From IMG/VR virus record IMGVR_UViG_3300006101_000070, positions 1-23,501 of that record: a stretch of DNA of 23,501 nucleotides; one strand, given 5' to 3'. Of this stretch, positions 12,748 through 18,590 are shown one piece after another (positions within the stretch are counted from its first letter, which is position 1; the number at the start of each line of letters is the position of its first letter). A program made the translations under genes and the position numbers. Source of the stretch: a virus. A model generated the notes under the pieces. It did no database searches. It had not been told where the DNA came from and saw only the letters and a list, made by a program, of their open reading frames with translations.

Positions 12748-12755
12748 AGATTACA
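12748..12755 (-). promoter_or_regulatory. TGTAATCT box (candidate -10) before the 57-aa zinc protein gene
   Basis: GGCTTGTAATCTAT lies just after the resolvase stop on the minus strand, 65 bases before the ATG at 12683. It aligns with the copy at 12473-12480, including the downstream TCAATTTA and CTAACAGGG. Confidence 0.45.
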
Positions 12756-12759
12756 AGCC

Positions 12760-13140
12760 TTAAGCCGCGTTTTTCGAAAATAATTTCAGATCAGCCCCCG
12801 GAGTGTCCGAATAGACTTTTTCCGCTTTTATGTCAATTACCTGAGAATCGTCGTTGTAGCCGATTCCGGTCAGGGCATCCAGCACCCCGCGAATATATTT
12901 ATCGAGATCAGGAGCAACAGTAGGAAAATCCCGTTTTACCGTTTTAGGGCGTTTGACCCGGAAAGTGATTTCAATCCCGACCGCCCCGTCCAAAGGCTTG
13001 ACCCCATTCAGCCGAGCCGCCAGCGCGACGGTGCTTCTCCAGACTGCCAGAGCCGACCCCTGAGAATGAAGAATATGCCCGTTGATTACTTTCATGGATC
13101 CCTGAGGAACCGGAGTGCCATCACACGAGAAAGAAATCAT
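12760..13140 (-). CDS. RusA-like Holliday junction resolvase
   Basis: The 126-residue product fits the RusA family in length. It begins FSCDGTPVPQGSMKV. The catalytic region APDLDKYIRGVLDALTGIGY (76-95) is followed by NDDSQVIDIKAEKVY. Asp78, Asp80 and Asp97/98 are the likely metal ligands. RusA dimers cut four-way junctions symmetrically and resolve recombination or replication intermediates before packaging. The gene lies in the replication block with a Cas4-like nuclease, a possible annealing protein and SSB. The Shine-Dalgarno is weak, and a TGTAATCT box for the next unit lies at its end. Confidence 0.92.
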   Translation of the reverse strand: MISFSCDGTPVPQGSMKVINGHILHSQGSALAVWRSTVALAARLNGVKPLDGAVGIEITFRVKRPKTVKRDFPTVAPDLDKYIRGVLDALTGIGYNDDSQVIDIKAEKVYSDTPGADLKLFSKNAA

Positions 13141-13152
13141 CCGAGAATTATG

Positions 13153-13329
13153 TCAGGGAATAACCTCGACTGGCTCAGTAACGACCTTGTGAAAATCCCT
13201 GACCCCGTTAGTCAGATAAAAGTCATACGCGCCATGAGCATCAGCCTGAACATCCTTCACGAGCATTGCCTCGCCGTTTATCGAAACTTTGTCCCCGTAC
13301 TGCACTTTGTCCGGTGTGATAACTGTCAT
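13153..13329 (-). CDS. Small beta-rich protein (58 aa)
   Basis: A short gene with a clear Shine-Dalgarno (AGAGGA, 8 bases before ATG). The product is MTVITPDKVQYGDKVSINGE, AMLVKDVQADAHGAYDFYLT, then NGVRDFHKVV. It looks like an SH3-like or OB-like small barrel. It lies between the DUF1376 gene and the resolvase, just after a GTAATCT box. Not recognised by name. Confidence 0.7.
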   Translation of the reverse strand: MTVITPDKVQYGDKVSINGEAMLVKDVQADAHGAYDFYLTNGVRDFHKVVTEPVEVIP

Positions 13330-13366
13330 GAGATCATCCTCTCGTAATGATTACGATAATGGTATC

Positions 13367-13373
13367 AGATTAC
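13367..13373 (-). promoter_or_regulatory. GTAATCT box (candidate -10)
   Basis: GTAATCT follows the stop of the DUF1376 gene directly and lies 38 bases before the ATG at 13329. The upstream base is A rather than the T found in the other copies. It may start a transcript for the small beta protein and resolvase. Confidence 0.35.
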
Positions 13374-14168
13374 TTACGATTTGAACCTTAAATCCTTGAC
13401 GATTTCCTTCACCGAATCGGGCATTGGAACGCCCTCTCGAATGTCGGCAGGGCTGAACCTAGGTGGTAGGGGCGTAGGGGTGGTGATAATGGCTCTGGAA
13501 CCGGCTAGGAGCCGTTTTTCAGGTAGCGGAGCATCCAGCCACCGGTCGCCATTCAGCCAAGTCGAAGGATGAGCCGTGAAAGCAGGGTCACGATTAGGAT
13601 CTCGAGCATATCTTTCAACCCCTTCGATAATAATTTGACGCGATGCGCGCTTAATTGCCTTTGCCCAAGATTTCAGAGCGGTCGCCTTTCCGACTTTTAT
13701 CGGGTAGGTAGCCCAGAAAAGGTCGAAGGTATATATATCTTCTTTATCTTTATCTTTATCTTTATGGTTGAACGTTCGTTCAACGTCCGTTGAATCTAAT
13801 TCATCATCTCGTTGAACGGTCGTTGAACGGTCGTTGATTTCACGCTTAGTCGCAGACTTTTTACCAGCCATCGAAGCCTGTTCAGACTTCTCCCGGACTT
13901 TCGCAAGATCATTTTCGACCCTTGCGTGTGTCCAGATATCGCCATCGACCCAAAAAAACTCGGCAAGGATTTCTCGATTATCTTCCCATTCTTCAAGAGT
14001 CATGCGAGCCACGAAAGCGAGCCGGTTCCCGGAGTTGTCTAAGGGTTTCCCTCTCTGCCAGTAATTCATCAGCAAGAGCAGGTACGCCCCATTCTGAGCC
14101 GCGTTCAAGTGAGCCGTGTCGGCTAGGTAATCGCTGACATAAAGTTGCATATACGGTAATGAACTCAT
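13374..14168 (-). CDS. DUF1376-family replication protein with an internal iteron-like region
   Basis: The 264-residue product begins with a DUF1376 (YdaU-like) domain: YMQLYVSDYLADTAHLNAAQ and NGAYLLLLMNYWQRG. These proteins are linked to phage replication initiation or primosome loading. After a charged linker with NHKDKDKDKEDIY comes FDLFWATYPIKVGKATALKS, then TAHPSTWLNGDRWLD, a C-terminal domain also seen in phage replication proteins. The linker DNA holds 11-bp repeats whose phase does not match codons, beside an AT-rich tract (13731-13843). That is similar in layout to the lambda O gene, which contains its own origin. It starts in an ATGA overlap with the WhiB gene. No helicase or DnaC loader is seen nearby. 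Confidence 0.85.
   Translation of the reverse strand: MSSLPYMQLYVSDYLADTAHLNAAQNGAYLLLLMNYWQRGKPLDNSGNRLAFVARMTLEEWEDNREILAEFFWVDGDIWTHARVENDLAKVREKSEQASMAGKKSATKREINDRSTTVQRDDELDSTDVERTFNHKDKDKDKEDIYTFDLFWATYPIKVGKATALKSWAKAIKRASRQIIIEGVERYARDPNRDPAFTAHPSTWLNGDRWLDAPLPEKRLLAGSRAIITTPTPLPPRFSPADIREGVPMPDSVKEIVKDLRFKS
13731..13843. repeat. Iteron-like 11-bp repeats beside an AT-rich tract (candidate origin)
   Basis: On the plus strand, repeats related to GTTGAACGGTC begin at 13767, 13778, 13789, 13811, 13822 and 13833, all in one 11-bp register. GTTGAACGGTC occurs exactly twice in tandem at 13811-13832. GTTGAACGTTC and GTTCAACGTCC form an inverted pair at 13767-13788. The degenerate register at 13800 fills the gap. 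Immediately left is a G-free tract, 13731-13765, with ATATATAT and four exact CTTTAT copies (13742-13765). Eleven is not a multiple of three, so the repeat is not a protein repeat. Iterons plus a melting region suggest an origin or regulatory site. Confidence 0.6.
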
Positions 14169-14647
14169 ACGTTCCCCATCGCTTCGTTAATCATTGTTTC
14201 GGTAATTCCATAAACGGCAAAATCTTTGAGCACCTTTGTTTTGAGATCAGATTTTCTTGGTGACAATAGTGCTCGCCTTTCTTCGGTAGTCATTCCACCC
14301 CATACGCCGTAATTTTCATGGTGCGCTCCATAATTTAGGCACTGCTTCCAAATAGGGCAAGGGATACAGGTAAATCGAAAAACATCTATGCCGACCACCG
14401 CCCGCACGTTTTTTTCCTCAATCTTAAAAAACATATCCGGCGGCAAAGTTTTGCACGCGGCGTTTTTCCATTTGATTTCGGAGTATTGCGGATTGGCATA
14501 ATGGTCAAAAAGAGCGTCGAGTTGATACCGGTCGAATGTCCTATCCTCGAACATGACGACCTCGTATTTATCGGCAAGCCTTTTTACGGTTCGCTCGCTT
14601 ACTCCATATCTATCTGAAGCAGTTTTCAACGAGATTTTGACGGACAC
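14165..14647 (-). CDS. WhiB-family Fe-S regulator with N-terminal HTH
   Basis: The 160-residue product ends in a WhiB domain: AACKTLPPDMFF (Cys65), FTCIPCPIWKQCLNYG (Cys94, 97, 103) and GVWGG (114-118), followed by MTTEERRALL. The four Cys should bind a 4Fe-4S cluster, and the G[VI]WGG turn usually contacts the sigma factor. This family is essentially confined to Actinobacteria and their phages and is the main host clue. Residues 5-50 form an extra HTH, LKTASDRYGVSERTVKRLA, that could bind DNA directly. It starts with GTG at 14647 and overlaps the Cas4-like gene by 22 bases. It likely redirects host RNA polymerase or controls phage genes. Confidence 0.88.
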   Translation of the reverse strand: MSVKISLKTASDRYGVSERTVKRLADKYEVVMFEDRTFDRYQLDALFDHYANPQYSEIKWKNAACKTLPPDMFFKIEEKNVRAVVGIDVFRFTCIPCPIWKQCLNYGAHHENYGVWGGMTTEERRALLSPRKSDLKTKVLKDFAVYGITETMINEAMGNV

Positions 14648-15291
14648 CCGTTCACCCCCGTTGCGTCATAATAAGAGCAGAACGAACGGCAGAAATATAA
14701 ATCCTTTTCCGGCTCTGGGATCTCTCCGGTGCGTGCCATTTCTTTGACTTCATTCAGCCACTCGATACCACGCTCTGCCATTTCAGGGTCGTAAGCCTCT
14801 GTGTGTTCTCGAATATCGTCGAACCCGCCATCTCTAGCCAGAGCCACGAGCGAAACTTTCTCAACCGGATACCCATTCTTTTCGAGAATGTAGCCATAAA
14901 CCTGAACCTGCATCCGTTGTTGCTCGGAAGGAAAATAGCGAAGGCTTTTAACCTTAGTCGTTTTCCAATCTACGACCTGTTTTCTATCCTTAATGTATAG
15001 ATCAACATGACCACGCAAGCCCTCGATGGAAAACTCTTGCTCGATAAGAAAATTATCGTTGAAAGGATCTTCTCTCTTAATGCTCTCGGCAATTCCGGAA
15101 TGAATAAACGTTCCCATAATTGCCGCAAGCGAATCTGTTTCATTAACCTTCGGAGCATCTGTTAAGTGCATCCAGACACGCCGCTTGCAGTCGCCGATAG
15201 AAGATGGTCCAACATCAACCTGAATCGACCTATCTCTCTGGCTATCGTGAGCCGCTAACGACCCGACCAGCATCTTCGCAATATCTCCCAT
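14626..15291 (-). CDS. Cas4-like PD-(D/E)XK exonuclease with Fe-S cluster
   Basis: The 221-residue product has the RecB/Cas4 nuclease core: His64, GHVDLYIKD (Asp97), VVDWKTTK (Asp108, Lys110) and MQVQVYGYILE. Four cysteines, Cys35 near the start and Cys201, 205 and 216 at the end (FCRSFCSYYDATGVNGC), match the Fe-S clasp of Cas4/AddB proteins. It probably resects DNA ends for recombination. Despite the name there is no CRISPR array here. It sits beside a putative annealing protein and a resolvase, which fits a phage recombination set. The ATG overlaps the upstream stop as TAATG. Confidence 0.9.
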   Translation of the reverse strand: MGDIAKMLVGSLAAHDSQRDRSIQVDVGPSSIGDCKRRVWMHLTDAPKVNETDSLAAIMGTFIHSGIAESIKREDPFNDNFLIEQEFSIEGLRGHVDLYIKDRKQVVDWKTTKVKSLRYFPSEQQRMQVQVYGYILEKNGYPVEKVSLVALARDGGFDDIREHTEAYDPEMAERGIEWLNEVKEMARTGEIPEPEKDLYFCRSFCSYYDATGVNGCPSKSR

Positions 15292-15656
15292 TATGAAGCA
15301 TCCATTCCAGTACGAACCGACGTACCAATCGAGCGCGCAATATCAACCTGCACACGAAGTCGAGCCACATTGGCACGATTAGCCTTTACGATAGCCTCGG
15401 ACTCAGCAACCATCCGATGCGCATCTCTGTTTTCTACCAACGCCATGTCGTCCCGCTCTCCGACTGTGTAATTTCTTCCAGTAGGGGAAGATTTGCTTGC
15501 AAGAGCCAGCCTAGATTGAGCCATCGAGATTTCATAGTCAGCCTTATGCCGGTGATACGCCGACTCAGAATCCACTAAATCATTGTGCGCCTCGTCAATA
15601 AGTTTGCTGAGATCCTTTAGACGAGCCTCAACCTGTACCGGAGTTACGACGCTCAT
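15291..15656 (-). CDS. Conserved actinophage coiled-coil protein (121 aa)
   Basis: Almost fully helical: VEARLKDLSKLIDEAHNDLV, DSESAYHRHKADYEISMAQS, then VARLRVQVDIARSIGTSVRT. Similar proteins, with a helical N terminus and a closing RxxVDIxRSLxxSxR segment, are common in actinophages, often beside the Cas4-like exonuclease. This is from memory, not a search. The function is unknown; an exonuclease partner is plausible because of the conserved neighbourhood. The start overlaps are coupled. Confidence 0.7.
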   Translation of the reverse strand: MSVVTPVQVEARLKDLSKLIDEAHNDLVDSESAYHRHKADYEISMAQSRLALASKSSPTGRNYTVGERDDMALVENRDAHRMVAESEAIVKANRANVARLRVQVDIARSIGTSVRTGMDAS

Positions 15657-15835
15657 TTGCTTGATTCCGCATCTTCTAGAACTGCATCAAGCAGTTGTTT
15701 TTGAATATCTAATTGCCATTGTTTGGATCTTTTCTTGGTTGCTTTTCGGGATAGTCCTTCTTTAAGCCATAACATTTCAAGAAAGACAGTCCATTGATTT
15801 AACTCTGGCCATAGTTCTTTTTTACGCCCGATCAC
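15653..15835 (-). CDS. Small basic helical protein (60 aa)
   Basis: GTG start at 15833-15835 in a GTGA overlap with the upstream gene, and an overlapping stop with the downstream one. The sequence MIGRKKELWPELNQWTVFLE, then KKRSKQWQLDIQKQLLDAVL, is basic in the middle and acidic at the end. It may bind DNA or a partner. Not recognised. Confidence 0.6.
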   Translation of the reverse strand: MIGRKKELWPELNQWTVFLEMLWLKEGLSRKATKKRSKQWQLDIQKQLLDAVLEDAESSK

Positions 15836-16098
15836 GCCTTTTCACCCAACGCAATCTGAGCGCAGAGATCTTGAACCTGTAACGCCACGTTCTCAATTCC
15901 ATGCTTGACGATTAGTTTCTTGTTTTTTACGAAATCCAGATTGCAAATTTGGTCGTAAATATCGAGACGAATCTCCGCTTCGAGTCGAGCCGTCATGCGA
16001 GCCAATTCATCTGCCAGCACTTTATTCGAGTCAGCGTTAAGGATCAACTGCCCGTTAATAACCTGCCAATGTTGTTGATGCTTGCATAGTAGTTTCAT
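15832..16098 (-). CDS. Small helical protein of unknown function (88 aa)
   Basis: MKLLCKHQQHWQVINGQLIL leads into helical segments LADELARMTARLEAEIRLDI and ENVALQVQDLCAQIALG. Cys and His near the start might form a partial metal site. ATGA overlaps link it to both neighbours. No family assigned. Confidence 0.6.
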   Translation of the reverse strand: MKLLCKHQQHWQVINGQLILNADSNKVLADELARMTARLEAEIRLDIYDQICNLDFVKNKKLIVKHGIENVALQVQDLCAQIALGEKA

Positions 16099-16490
16099 AG
16101 TTCATGCCCACAATTCTCGCAAGTCTTGACCTTGCGCTCGCTTATTTCTCTGTTGTTGACGTAGTTAGGTAAAACATAAATAGACGATTTGTTGCGCCTA
16201 TCCTTTAGCCTGATTATCTTTCCAGCCTTATGCAAAACTGACAACACCCCAGACGCTTGACCATGATGCCAGCCGTAGAGATCTCCTAACTCTTTCCAAG
16301 TGACCCCGAAATATCCAGCATCGAAAAGAGTTCCCATCGTTTCCTGTTGCCGGTAACTTGTCGTGCCGTCGCCATCTTCACGAACCGCACGTTCTTCACT
16401 CGTAGCCGTTCCCGACCATCCAGAAGTGCCAGCGTAAGGAGTTACCGGTGCCAACTTCCAAAGTTCAGCAATCTGAGATTCAAATATCAT
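16095..16490 (-). CDS. Winged-helix protein with C-terminal Cys pair (131 aa)
   Basis: After a flexible N terminus, residues 60-110 form a winged helix: GVTWKELGDLYGWHHGQASG, then VLSVLHKAGKIIRLKDRRN and SSIYVLPNYV. It ends CENCGHEL, a possible half zinc knuckle. It probably binds DNA as a regulator or replication accessory. It sits between the annealing-protein gene and the small helical genes, with ATGA overlaps on both sides. Confidence 0.65.
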   Translation of the reverse strand: MIFESQIAELWKLAPVTPYAGTSGWSGTATSEERAVREDGDGTTSYRQQETMGTLFDAGYFGVTWKELGDLYGWHHGQASGVLSVLHKAGKIIRLKDRRNKSSIYVLPNYVNNREISERKVKTCENCGHEL

Positions 16491-17029
16491 TCTGACAACT
16501 CCTGAACCCGCTTGTTTAGCGCATCTTTAAGAGTCGTACCCTTGACCTTAATATCCAAAAAATCCTTTTCGTCTGTCCAGATTTTACGCAGTACCGGAAT
16601 TTCGTTGATTGCATAGATCTCTTCGAGCACCTTTTCAATGCGTGTCAATTCCTCAGGCGTTAAAGTGCGAACCTCATGCTTACGAGGATTCTTCTCATAC
16701 CGCTCGACCTTTTCCATTTCTTCACGAGAAGGTCGCTTGTTTCCAGAGAATATGAAATTTGCCAACGCTCTACCAATCGCAGACGTTTCGCAAACTTCAA
16801 GCGCGGAGGTTTTTGTAACCATAGACGAGCCGACGATTTCCTCAGCCATTCCAGAAGTTACGCACCGCTCATCTTCTCTGTCGGTATAAATCCATGCCTG
16901 AACGATAAATCGAGATCCATCATTATGAATCACCTGCGTATGAATACGACCGTTCGGAAACTGCTCCCAAAACTTTTTGATACGGGATTCGACTGTATCG
17001 TAATCTTCCAAATTGAAACGACCTGCCAT
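16487..17029 (-). CDS. Putative single-strand annealing protein (ERF/Rad52-like), uncertain
   Basis: The product is 180 residues: FNLEDYDTVESRIKKFWEQF, PNGRIHTQVI, VCETSAIGRALANFIFSGNK, then RPSREEMEKVERYEK. The E-T-S-A-I-G-R-A-L-A segment is the hallmark of a broad actinophage family that I associate with ERF/Sak-type annealing proteins. The neighbouring Cas4-like exonuclease and RusA resolvase support a recombination role. The C-terminal third (about 115-175) is helical. Recognition is partial. ATG at 17029 has a GGAAGGCAAA Shine-Dalgarno. An ssDNA-binding protein of another class is the alternative. Confidence 0.5.
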   Translation of the reverse strand: MAGRFNLEDYDTVESRIKKFWEQFPNGRIHTQVIHNDGSRFIVQAWIYTDREDERCVTSGMAEEIVGSSMVTKTSALEVCETSAIGRALANFIFSGNKRPSREEMEKVERYEKNPRKHEVRTLTPEELTRIEKVLEEIYAINEIPVLRKIWTDEKDFLDIKVKGTTLKDALNKRVQELSE

Positions 17030-17030
17030 T

Positions 17031-17267
17031 TTATTTGCCTTCCGTTAGTAGATTGTGAAGGTCGGCACAATTTATGCAGACCGATTCTCTAAACATTTGC
17101 CCATTGTCATACTGATACCAACGATATGAAGTTTTGTTTTTTTCTTTTCCGCACATACCACAAGCCGCATATTCGAGGCACTCTTTACAATGCTTAACAG
17201 CGCCAGACTTTTCATAACGCACAACGACTTCGGATTCTTTATCGCAAAAAGAGCAGGTCGCCATCAT
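17031..17267 (-). CDS. Zinc-binding small protein (78 aa)
   Basis: The start is ATG at 17265-17267 (ATGA overlap with the upstream stop) or the next ATG at 17264. The frame above this lies in the neighbour. It reads MMATCSFCDKESEVVVRY, HCKECLEYAACGMCGKEKN, then SVCINCADLHNLLTEG. Four CxxC pairs predict two zinc ribbons. AAGGAAGG precedes the start. It could be a nucleic-acid-binding or adaptor protein; no family name. Confidence 0.65.
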   Translation of the reverse strand: MMATCSFCDKESEVVVRYEKSGAVKHCKECLEYAACGMCGKEKNKTSYRWYQYDNGQMFRESVCINCADLHNLLTEGK

Positions 17268-17479
17268 GCACCTTCCTTCATTCTCCACGGCATATTGTCC
17301 GGATAAGTTACATTCTCGTACGATTGAACTTGCGAGGTATAGTCACCAGTTTCGCAATACCAAATGCAAGTCTTTTCAATAGATTGAATTCCAAAACGAA
17401 GTCTGCGATTGCACACCGGACACATTTTCTGCGTATCAGTTTCAACGCCCTCGATAATAACTTTTGTTGGAAGTGCCAT
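17264..17479 (-). CDS. Small protein with zinc-ribbon half (71 aa)
   Basis: MALPTKVIIEGVETDTQKMC, then PVCNRRLRFGIQSIEKTC and IWYCETGDYTS. CPVC, plus Cys38 and Cys42 further on, could make one zinc site. The ATG is preceded by a GGGGGG stretch 9 or more bases away. An in-frame overlap (ATGA) with the next gene supports coupled translation. Function unknown. Confidence 0.65.
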   Translation of the reverse strand: MALPTKVIIEGVETDTQKMCPVCNRRLRFGIQSIEKTCIWYCETGDYTSQVQSYENVTYPDNMPWRMKEGA

Positions 17480-17483
17480 TTGC

Positions 17484-17735
17484 TTATGCCCCCCATCTTA
17501 CGAGGACTTCCGGTGCGAACTTTTTAGCGCACTCAGATCCAACAGGGAAACATCCCTGAGAGTTTTTCTCGTCACTACCAACGACGATAAGTTCCCATCG
17601 CGTACTGACCTCAAAATAAAAAGAGTTTTTACCTAACTTGCGACCGCATGAATAACAATGCGTAAGCCCGTCTGCCGCTTTAGGATTTAGTGGTGCACGA
17701 TCTCCAACATTAAACTCGAATGTTGTTGTTGTCAT
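17484..17735 (-). CDS. Small Cys-containing protein (83 aa)
   Basis: MTTTTFEFNVGDRAPLNPKA is followed by HCYSCGRKLGKNSFYFEV and FPVGSECAKKFAPEVLVRWG. The CYSC pair and later Cys residues suggest a small zinc-binding fold, similar to short phage proteins of the form CYxCGRxL. It is the first gene after the divergent region at 17736-17868 and has a long leader with hairpin and TGTAATCT box. It may head the operon that runs to the recombination genes. The Shine-Dalgarno GGAAGGCAAA is strong. Confidence 0.7.
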   Translation of the reverse strand: MTTTTFEFNVGDRAPLNPKAADGLTHCYSCGRKLGKNSFYFEVSTRWELIVVGSDEKNSQGCFPVGSECAKKFAPEVLVRWGA

Positions 17736-17753
17736 TTTTTGCCTTCCTGTCGG

Positions 17754-17771
17754 GGTTCATTCTCTTGAACC
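17754..17771 (-). other. Leader hairpin (GGTTCA-AGAGAA-TGAACC)
   Basis: A 6-bp perfect stem with a 6-base loop lies between the TGTAATCT box and the start at 17735. It is the third leader hairpin with this placement, after 12427-12440 and 12705-12717. Possible 5' RNA-stability element or operator. Confidence 0.4.
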
Positions 17772-17781
17772 TGATAGCCAA

Positions 17782-17789
17782 AGATTACA
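17782..17789 (-). promoter_or_regulatory. TGTAATCT box (candidate -10), divergent region
   Basis: The minus-strand box lies 47 bases before the start at 17735. GTTGCT is about 16 bases upstream. Bases 17736-17868 lie between divergent genes and should hold promoters for both strands. On the plus strand I see a GGCAGGATT Shine-Dalgarno but no clear -10/-35. Confidence 0.4.
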
Positions 17790-17868
17790 CCCAGAAATCC
17801 GAAAGCAACACCATTTGCCGAAGAAAGTTAAAAAATCTTTTGGGCGAGTCTTATGGCAGGATTAGCCC

Positions 17869-18063
17869 ATGATTCGAGTTCAGATCAGCCTGTGGAGCCT
17901 AGCCGTCGTGGTCGAGGCCGAGTTGAAGTATCCAGATCAGGTTGACGATATTGTAAATAGGGCATCTACGCTCTTTGTTACCGGCCTCATGGCCGCCAAA
18001 AATCAGGGATTAGATATTGCCACCACGACAACCCTGTTCGATCCCGATTCAGACGAGGATTAG
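17869..18063 (+). CDS. Lone plus-strand small protein (64 aa)
   Basis: This is the only gene I call on the plus strand. It has ATG at 17869, with AGGAT about seven bases upstream, and encodes MIRVQISLWSLAVVVEAELK, YPDQVDDIVNRASTLFVTGL, then MAAKNQGLDIATTTTLFDPD. It looks like a strand followed by helices and an acidic tail. No minus-strand gene is visible in this stretch, so the plus frame is the best reading. Its stop overlaps the stop of the convergent Ntn-hydrolase gene in four bases. I do not recognise a family; a regulator is possible. Confidence 0.6.
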   Translation: MIRVQISLWSLAVVVEAELKYPDQVDDIVNRASTLFVTGLMAAKNQGLDIATTTTLFDPDSDED

Positions 18064-18590
18064 ACTTTTTTCTGCTCCATGTATAAAAAGGGAGCCGCCG
18101 TATAGGGGTCATGCCGGCTTGCTATGGTTAAGGCATCCTCAATACTTGCCCCGGCCTCTAACGCTCCTATGGCAAGGCTCGAACCGCTACCGACCCCATA
18201 AAAACCTGTATCCGTTAGGCTCACGGCAAAGTCGTCTGCAATATCGAAAACTTCGCCCCCGACGGCAATCAGGAAAGAAAACTTCGTTTCATCTCCCTTT
18301 TCTTCCCACTTATAGTCGTGCTCCTTAAAACAGGCTTTCAGCGAAGGCACGACTTTTGCAATAACGAAATGGTAGAAATCTCTTTTATCGGTAGCAGTAG
18401 GAACCGGCGGCGTCCAAATATGTTGAGCGATATCGCAAGCCGCAGATTCTCCAGCACCGGCGATGATGAACTGACCTCTCTGCGAGATCTTAACCATACG
18501 AGGGTGCTTAAACTTTCTCGTAGCAGTAACTAAGGAATCAGCACCAAAAATTACGCCATCCTCAGACTGAACCGCCACGATAGTTGTCAT
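18060..18590 (-). CDS. HslV/20S proteasome beta-like Ntn hydrolase
   Basis: The 176-residue product begins MTTIVAVQSEDGVIFGADSL. Removing Met exposes Thr1. Counting from that Thr, Asp17 lies in GADS and Lys33 in HPRMVKI, the catalytic triad of proteasome beta subunits and HslV. GQFIIAGAGESAACD resembles the GFAGG-type loop. YGVGSGSSLAIGALEAG (about 130-146) and IASRHDPYTAAPF match HslV's AIGSG and IYT-F segments. Length agrees with HslV (about 175). No propeptide is present. It probably forms a barrel peptidase. No ATPase partner such as HslU is seen. It starts directly after the metallophosphoesterase stop. Confidence 0.8.
   Translation of the reverse strand: MTTIVAVQSEDGVIFGADSLVTATRKFKHPRMVKISQRGQFIIAGAGESAACDIAQHIWTPPVPTATDKRDFYHFVIAKVVPSLKACFKEHDYKWEEKGDETKFSFLIAVGGEVFDIADDFAVSLTDTGFYGVGSGSSLAIGALEAGASIEDALTIASRHDPYTAAPFLYMEQKKV

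Noticed and set aside
13742-13765. CTTTAT repeat as a purely coding Lys-Asp repeat
   Set aside because: It does encode KDKDKDK, so it can be a protein linker by itself. It is kept only as part of the origin candidate because of the adjacent out-of-phase 11-bp repeats.
14626-15291. CRISPR-Cas element (Cas4-like gene)
   Set aside because: No repeat-spacer array or other cas gene is present. This nuclease family is common in actinophage recombination modules.
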